From Sitta carolinensis (taxonomy: Eukaryota; Chordata; Aves; Passeriformes; Sittidae): a stretch of DNA of 64,000 nucleotides. The position numbers and the translations under genes are program-made. The notes below the pieces were generated by a model. The model ran no database searches and was not told where the DNA came from. It worked only from the letters and a program-made list of their open reading frames with translations. Numbering within the stretch: the stretch's first letter is position 1; every line of letters starts with the position of its first letter. Of the stretch, positions 59,157 to 64,000 are shown piece after piece. The stretch is from contig CM063285.1 of NCBI GenBank assembly GCA_032173965.1, forward strand, positions 21,735,660 through 21,799,659. The letters run 5' to 3'.

Positions 59157-60406
59157 TGTAATACCTACATAAAGAGGCTATCCCCACATTCAATAAAAAG
59201 TGCTTTCAGGTAGGTATTATGAGCTCTTTCAAAGTAATAGCTTTACCTTAACCCTTTCACAGTGAGCAAATATTCTAACAACGGGTAAAACACGGGACCA
59301 ATTCAGATCAGTAAAGGACCACTGAATTAGTGGCATGCTTGTTCACAGTTTAATAATTTTCGGAAATGTGTATTTATTTGTCACGGCGCTTAATAATTAT
59401 TTCAGCATGTAAACTCTGTTAGTATGTAGCTTGACCTTTGTTAAGTTTTGCGTCTCCTATCCCGGTTTGACCCTAGCTCAAATAGCTTTGAAACATCCTT
59501 CCCATATATTCCCTTTAGAATACATTAGACATTGCAGATGTTCCTTTTTCATTTCCTCTTTTATTGTCCGATGAGCAAAAGCCTGTGTAATAGCTTGGTA
59601 ATATTTCTGGGATGTAAGGAAGCTTTGAAGCTCTGTTGCTTGTATATCTCAGGTTCACCTCTTTCTCAGGCTTTGCTATGCCTTTCTGGATTTAGCCCAG
59701 GCGTGAATAAACCTGTGATAATATTTGATTTAACATATACTGTACTGTACTTTAGCTTTTCATATTTTAGGTGATTGCCTCATTCATCAAGAACTTGTGC
59801 TGAATATTCAATAAGGCTTTGTACTATATTAACAAGCTTTTTCTCAACTGTTCTGTGAGGTTTTTTGTTTGTTTGGGGTTGTTTTATTTTGTGGGTTTTT
59901 TTTCAATTGTTACTATTCATTTGTTTCATGTAGTATCTAAATAAAATTTAAGGGAGATCTGCTCTCCTGAGCTCATAGCAGAAATTCTAATTGATTCTTT
60001 TGTAGCACTGCTGTCATTAAGAATCAAACAGGGAAATTGTGTTGCAGGTTTTGAATGACAGCTGAAAAAGTTAATATTGCAATTCTAACATGCTGACCTT
60101 TTAATCTAAATTTACGTTCAATTCATCTCCTTTGCAGCTAACTTTGTTGTTCAATCATAATTAAATGCTTCTTACTCAACTTCTTGATGTTTTCAGTCAG
60201 TGAAAGATTAGTGGGACACTTCAGGTGGTTTTCTTCAGTGTTTGTGATGTCTGTGCATGAAGAGCTGCAGAAACAGAAGGGAACCATAGTAATCCCACAT
60301 GACCTTCAAGAATCCACCATGTCAAATATCAGCCTATATCCCAAATAGCTGCTCAACTATGTTTTTCAGGTTTTCGTTTTCTGTCTCCCAATTAATTCTA
60401 GAATTT

Positions 60407-60418
60407 CCCCCCCCCCCC
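60407..60418 (+). repeat. Poly(C) run, 12 nt
   Basis: Homopolymer followed by AG, giving an acceptor-like look with no exon behind it. Confidence 0.9.
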
Positions 60419-60604
60419 AGAACAGTCCTTCTCTCACTCTCTGCTTATTTCCATTCCATCCAGCCATCTGCTTTATTTAGTTGACTTTTCCTACATCTTG
60501 TCCCACTGTATAGAACATACAGGGAACGGGAACTTATATATTTGCTTAAAGGGAATTAACAGAAATATTTATATATATATTTTTTTAAATCCTCTGAGGA
60601 TTTT

Positions 60605-60890
60605 TGTTGTCTCTGAAAATAAGCCATCTGATTTGTTTTAGTATAATGGAGTCAGTTCTCATGAATTGTAAGATAAACAAGAATCATGTTTGCATTCCTT
60701 CGTGAAAAGATATCACCTGATGGACTTCTCAAGTGACCAGTGGAGATGGAGAGGTGGGAACTTCTCTGTCCAATCTCTGGTCACTGTCCAGAAACTTATA
60801 TATAGGAAGTCAACAATAAACGAGAGAGTTCTTTTCTCCTTCTCTGCCTGAACACCTGTCATGTGTGTTTCTATCTGTGTCACAGTAACA
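60605..60890 (+). mobile_element. Solo LTR of an endogenous retrovirus (copy 2)
   Basis: This 286-bp element starts TGTTGTC and ends AGTAACA and is about 94% identical by eye to 14530-14822. Differences are scattered substitutions, a 2-nt gain and a loss of about 9 nt near the 3' end. TATATATA lies at 60797-60804 and AATAAA at 60815-60820. The flanks are GATTTT on the left and TCTTTT on the right, so the target-site duplication is imperfect. No internal retroviral sequence lies next to it. Confidence 0.88.
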
Positions 60891-61085
60891 TCTTTTGTTT
60901 GCTATGACTACTTTTTTATACCTATGCTTTGGCCCTGTTGCATGTTCAATTGATTGTTTTCTCAACAAAGCAGATGAATAATATACACACTACAATACAG
61001 AAATATACAGCACTGCATTTCATGCATGACTAATTGTTGTCTTGTATTTATCCTGACTGTACCTGTCATACCATCATTCAGTGGC

Positions 61086-61214
61086 TTAGGTTGGCATGAT
61101 CTTCTCATTCCAACCCCCCTGACATGGACAGGGACACCTTCCACAGGTCCAGGTTGCTTAAAGCCACATCCAACCTGGCCTTGAATACTTCCAGGGATGG
61201 GGCATCTTCCATCT
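61086..61214 (-). mobile_element. CR1 LINE fragment, 3' portion
   Basis: CATTCCAACCCCCCTGACAT, GGTCCAGGTTGCTTAAAGCC, CATCCAACCTGGCCTTGAAT and CTTCCAGGGATGGGGCATC are antisense CR1 3' sequence. The copy is worn and short, and it begins about 195 bp after the second LTR. Confidence 0.9.
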
Positions 61215-64000
61215 TGTCATCTAATGTGATGGAAGATCTTGTGCTATGCTTTCTTCCTTAGCCACTTTTCCAGCAAGGACCTGCTCTTTCAGTCGAGGTT
61301 GACAGTGGACCAATCCTTGAACAAGGACCTCTATTACAAACCAGCATGAATTTGTGTTGTGCTGCAGTATTTCTTGCCTCGAGGCTTTCTTTTTAAAAGG
61401 TGCAACAGAAAGTGAAAACTGAATTAATTCCTTAATTTATGGAAAATGCCTTCCCTAGCTTGGTAGTAGGGCCTTAGATAAAGGTTGGTTGAAAATTCCC
61501 CGTGAAATCCTTTTGCTGTTTTTGATTGCTGGAGAGACCGCAGGATAAATTTCTCCCTTCCAAAAGCTGCTCATACCATTGGGAATCTTTCACTGGAGAC
61601 ATTTTATTACTGACATGTCAGCTAGTTAAAAATAGTAATTTTTAAAGCCTATTATATGTATATTAAAAATATCTCTGCCTTGACCACAACTGGCTAGAAA
61701 ATGTATTTTAACATCTGTTATTCGATGTTTTAATTTGACTCTTTGACAAAAAGTTGTTTGTCCTTTTGGTTTCTGAGTGAGATTTTCCTTTGGGCTATAA
61801 TGTTAACAGTCTTGGGTAAAAGATGTCTTCATACCTGCATATAGAGCAGAAGACAACTATATTAAAGTGATTAATTTTACACAATTTAGTTTTTTACACA
61901 ACTGAATAGCAGTCTTCACTTGAGTGTAGAAAAGCAAGGCAGGCAACCTATGCAAACTGTTTCATTCTATGATTTTGGAGCTATTATCTTATGTCATCAG
62001 AAAATTCTATATCAGATAAATTTCCTTGCTTTATAAGCAACTGCATAGTTCCAGGTGTTGGAAAAGAGCAGAAGCCATTCCATATGTTATTATATTTTAA
62101 CATATAAAGAATGTGTATTAGGCAAGGAGGGAAAGGTCAGTGTAATTGGTTTAGCCTCCAGACACAAATCTTCTATATAACTAATTTTCACAGTTCTTAC
62201 TAGCAAATTCTGCAAAGTAGTTTTCTTAAGGAAGAAGGGAAAAATATTGCTTCACTGGTAAACTGATTCGATTTCAGAATTACTGACTTTTTGAGATAAA
62301 AATGACAACTTGTATGTGTCCCTCTTTGATCAAAAATTCCCAAGATAAATCAAAAGTAAGAAGCATCTAATAAGTCATGGATGAATGAAACGCTAAAATA
62401 ACTTTTGCAGTGGAATGCCAGCCCATCTCTGTGGTACTTACAGAAGCCCAGCCCTTTTAGTGCTTTTCAATTTCCAGCTGAACTTTAGTTTTCATTTTGT
62501 TGCTATTTACCGTTCTTCTTGTAAAACATAAGTCTGGTGTCAATTGTCTCTTTGTTGTAAATTAGGTAGTCAGACTGTGGTGATGATTGCAGTAACATGT
62601 ATTTGTTTTCTGCTTAGGTTGGATTTACACTGGCCCATCAAGTGTTAGGGTTAGTTGATAATGTCTTTTCCTCCCTTTAAGTTTAAACTTTCCCTATAAA
62701 GGTTTTTATTTAATTATGAGGTTCTATTTCCTAAAATGAAAGTAGTTGTAGAGAGAGTTCCCCCTGCAAATCTTCTGCATCTATTGTCTAGTTACAATGT
62801 TAAGATTGGACAGCTTTCCTGTCATTCTGTTTTCTAGATTAAAATGCATTAACTGTGGAGTGCGTTAAAAAACTAATCTTAAGCAATTTAGCAAGAAATA
62901 CCCATAGCATTTACAGTGGTCTGCAGAGCTCTTAAGATGAGCAGAGGCAGCAGCTGAGAGAAATTCCCAGAGAGAAAAGCCATATGACTTACCTTGAAAG
63001 CAAGACATGTCCAAAAAATCTAAGTAGAAATAATTTTCAAGTTCACATTTCCAATTATTTGACCTGTGTGTTTTGGCAAAAATCTTGCAACCCTTTGTTG
63101 AGCAATTGTTTCTTTAAGCATTTGCGTTTGCCTTGACATCTTGGCTTATTCAGGGAGCCTGCTTTGTGAACGAGCTCGTCAAAAGCTATGGAATCTGGAA
63201 GCCAGACTTCCATTAAGTGTGCCTGAGGATACAACGTGGGCTGTGAAGTGTGGGGAGGTTTTTTTTAAGTTTTTTCCAAAACGATTCTTAAAAAAACCCA
63301 CCTTGTTGAGCTGATGGTGGTAATGGTTATGCTCTCAATCCTGAATGCCTCTTTCACTTTACCTTAAAAATCTCACTGACTATCTTTGATCTTTATGCCT
63401 TAAACACTGGAGAGAAAACGATGAAACAAAATAAACAAACCAAAAAAGCCTTCCTGCCCACCAGCACAGATAAAATTTCTTTTTCTTCAGTATACAAATA
63501 AATGGCTGTTTTCTAACGCATAAATGTTCTTTTATGTTTTTGTATACGCACTGCACTGATATATAGAAACTAAAGTTTATTCAAAGTACGTCATGCCTAT
63601 GTTGCGTGCTGAATTCCCTCTCCCTCATCCTACACAATGGTTGTATTCATGTTGCAAAGAAAGCTTAACTGGCCTTGTTCTGAAGAGGCACAGTCGGCAT
63701 GCTTGCTAATTTTATCAGTGGAAGGAAATCAAAATCCAAAGAAAAGGGATTAATGATGGTAAAAATAAACAATAAAATATCAAATATTGCTCAAGTTGTG
63801 ATGTAATATGGATGAATTAGGTGGAAAGAACATTTTTTTCTTGCTTGCTTTTTTTATTTCCTTTCTGAGAAGCCACATTCTGAAAAATTTGAGAAGAGAT
63901 AATTTGATAATTTGAGTATTTGTAAAGCTCTAAGTAATTAAGCCACTTTCCATCTGGTGAAGGAAGAGCAGTGAGTACTTGAACATTTCTCATTGCATTT
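61215..64000. other. Intergenic DNA to window end (no gene seen)
   Basis: AT-rich sequence with no open frame of note, no recognised repeat and no exon. A perfect 10-bp inverted repeat (61204-61213 with 61228-61237) straddles the CR1 edge. Confidence 0.75.

Larger units (their letters stand above)
49997..61085. other. Intergenic DNA between CR1 copies (no gene seen)
   Basis: No coding gene recognised. Open frames on both strands near 49886-50379 fall in a more GC-rich block directly after the CR1 fragment and resemble no family. The block contains CTCF-like motifs (56254 and 59143), a CpG-enriched stretch (about 58390-58840), AT-rich homeodomain-site-like sequence (about 56980-57720), a 12-nt C run (60407-60418) and the second solo LTR. 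Confidence 0.7.

Overview
This is a vertebrate genomic window, almost certainly from a bird and plausibly a songbird. The evidence is: spliced exons of a vertebrate-type carboxypeptidase E gene; three 5'-truncated CR1 LINE fragments with the typical avian 3' sequence; and a short insertion joining a tRNA-Ile-like head to a CR1 3' tail, the layout I recall for passerine SINEs such as TguSINE1. No bacterial-style genes, operons or CRISPR arrays are present, and nearly all open reading frames longer than 60 codons are chance frames in introns or intergenic DNA. Layout: positions 1-27966 are the 3' part of a very long intron 1 of CPE (carboxypeptidase E), plus strand. Exon 1 (signal peptide, propeptide and start of the catalytic domain) lies upstream of the window. 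Exons 2-9 are all present at 27967-28163, 29918-30085, 31023-31140, 32170-32352, 38549-38688, 40682-40781, 43083-43201 and 44376-44474. All have AG/GT borders and compatible phases, giving 373 complete codons plus a stop; the first Gly codon is split with exon 1. A short 3' UTR ends near a canonical AATAAA at 44914. Zinc ligands, catalytic Glu, substrate-binding motif, transthyretin-like domain and the C-terminal amphipathic tail are all intact, so this is a functional gene and not a pseudogene. From about 44.94 kb to 64 kb there is no recognisable coding gene. In tetrapods the next gene downstream of CPE is usually TLL1, but no TLL1 exon was recognised. This flank holds two CR1 fragments, a solo LTR, CTCF-like motifs, a small CpG-enriched block near 58.4-58.85 kb and AT-rich stretches that look like candidate regulatory DNA. 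Repeats: two related solo LTRs of about 290 bp lie 46 kb apart in the same orientation (14530-14822 in intron 1, with a perfect 6-bp target-site duplication; 60605-60890 downstream). There is also a tRNA-derived SINE in intron 8, a 22-bp-stem inverted repeat 100 bp upstream of exon 8, a 77-nt pyrimidine-only tract, and several long poly(A)/poly(T) runs. I found no convincing novel multi-gene biological system. The observations most worth checking are the weak exon 2 splice donor with a stronger GTAAGG four bases downstream, the hairpin before exon 8, the LTR pair, and the CpG-enriched block downstream of CPE.
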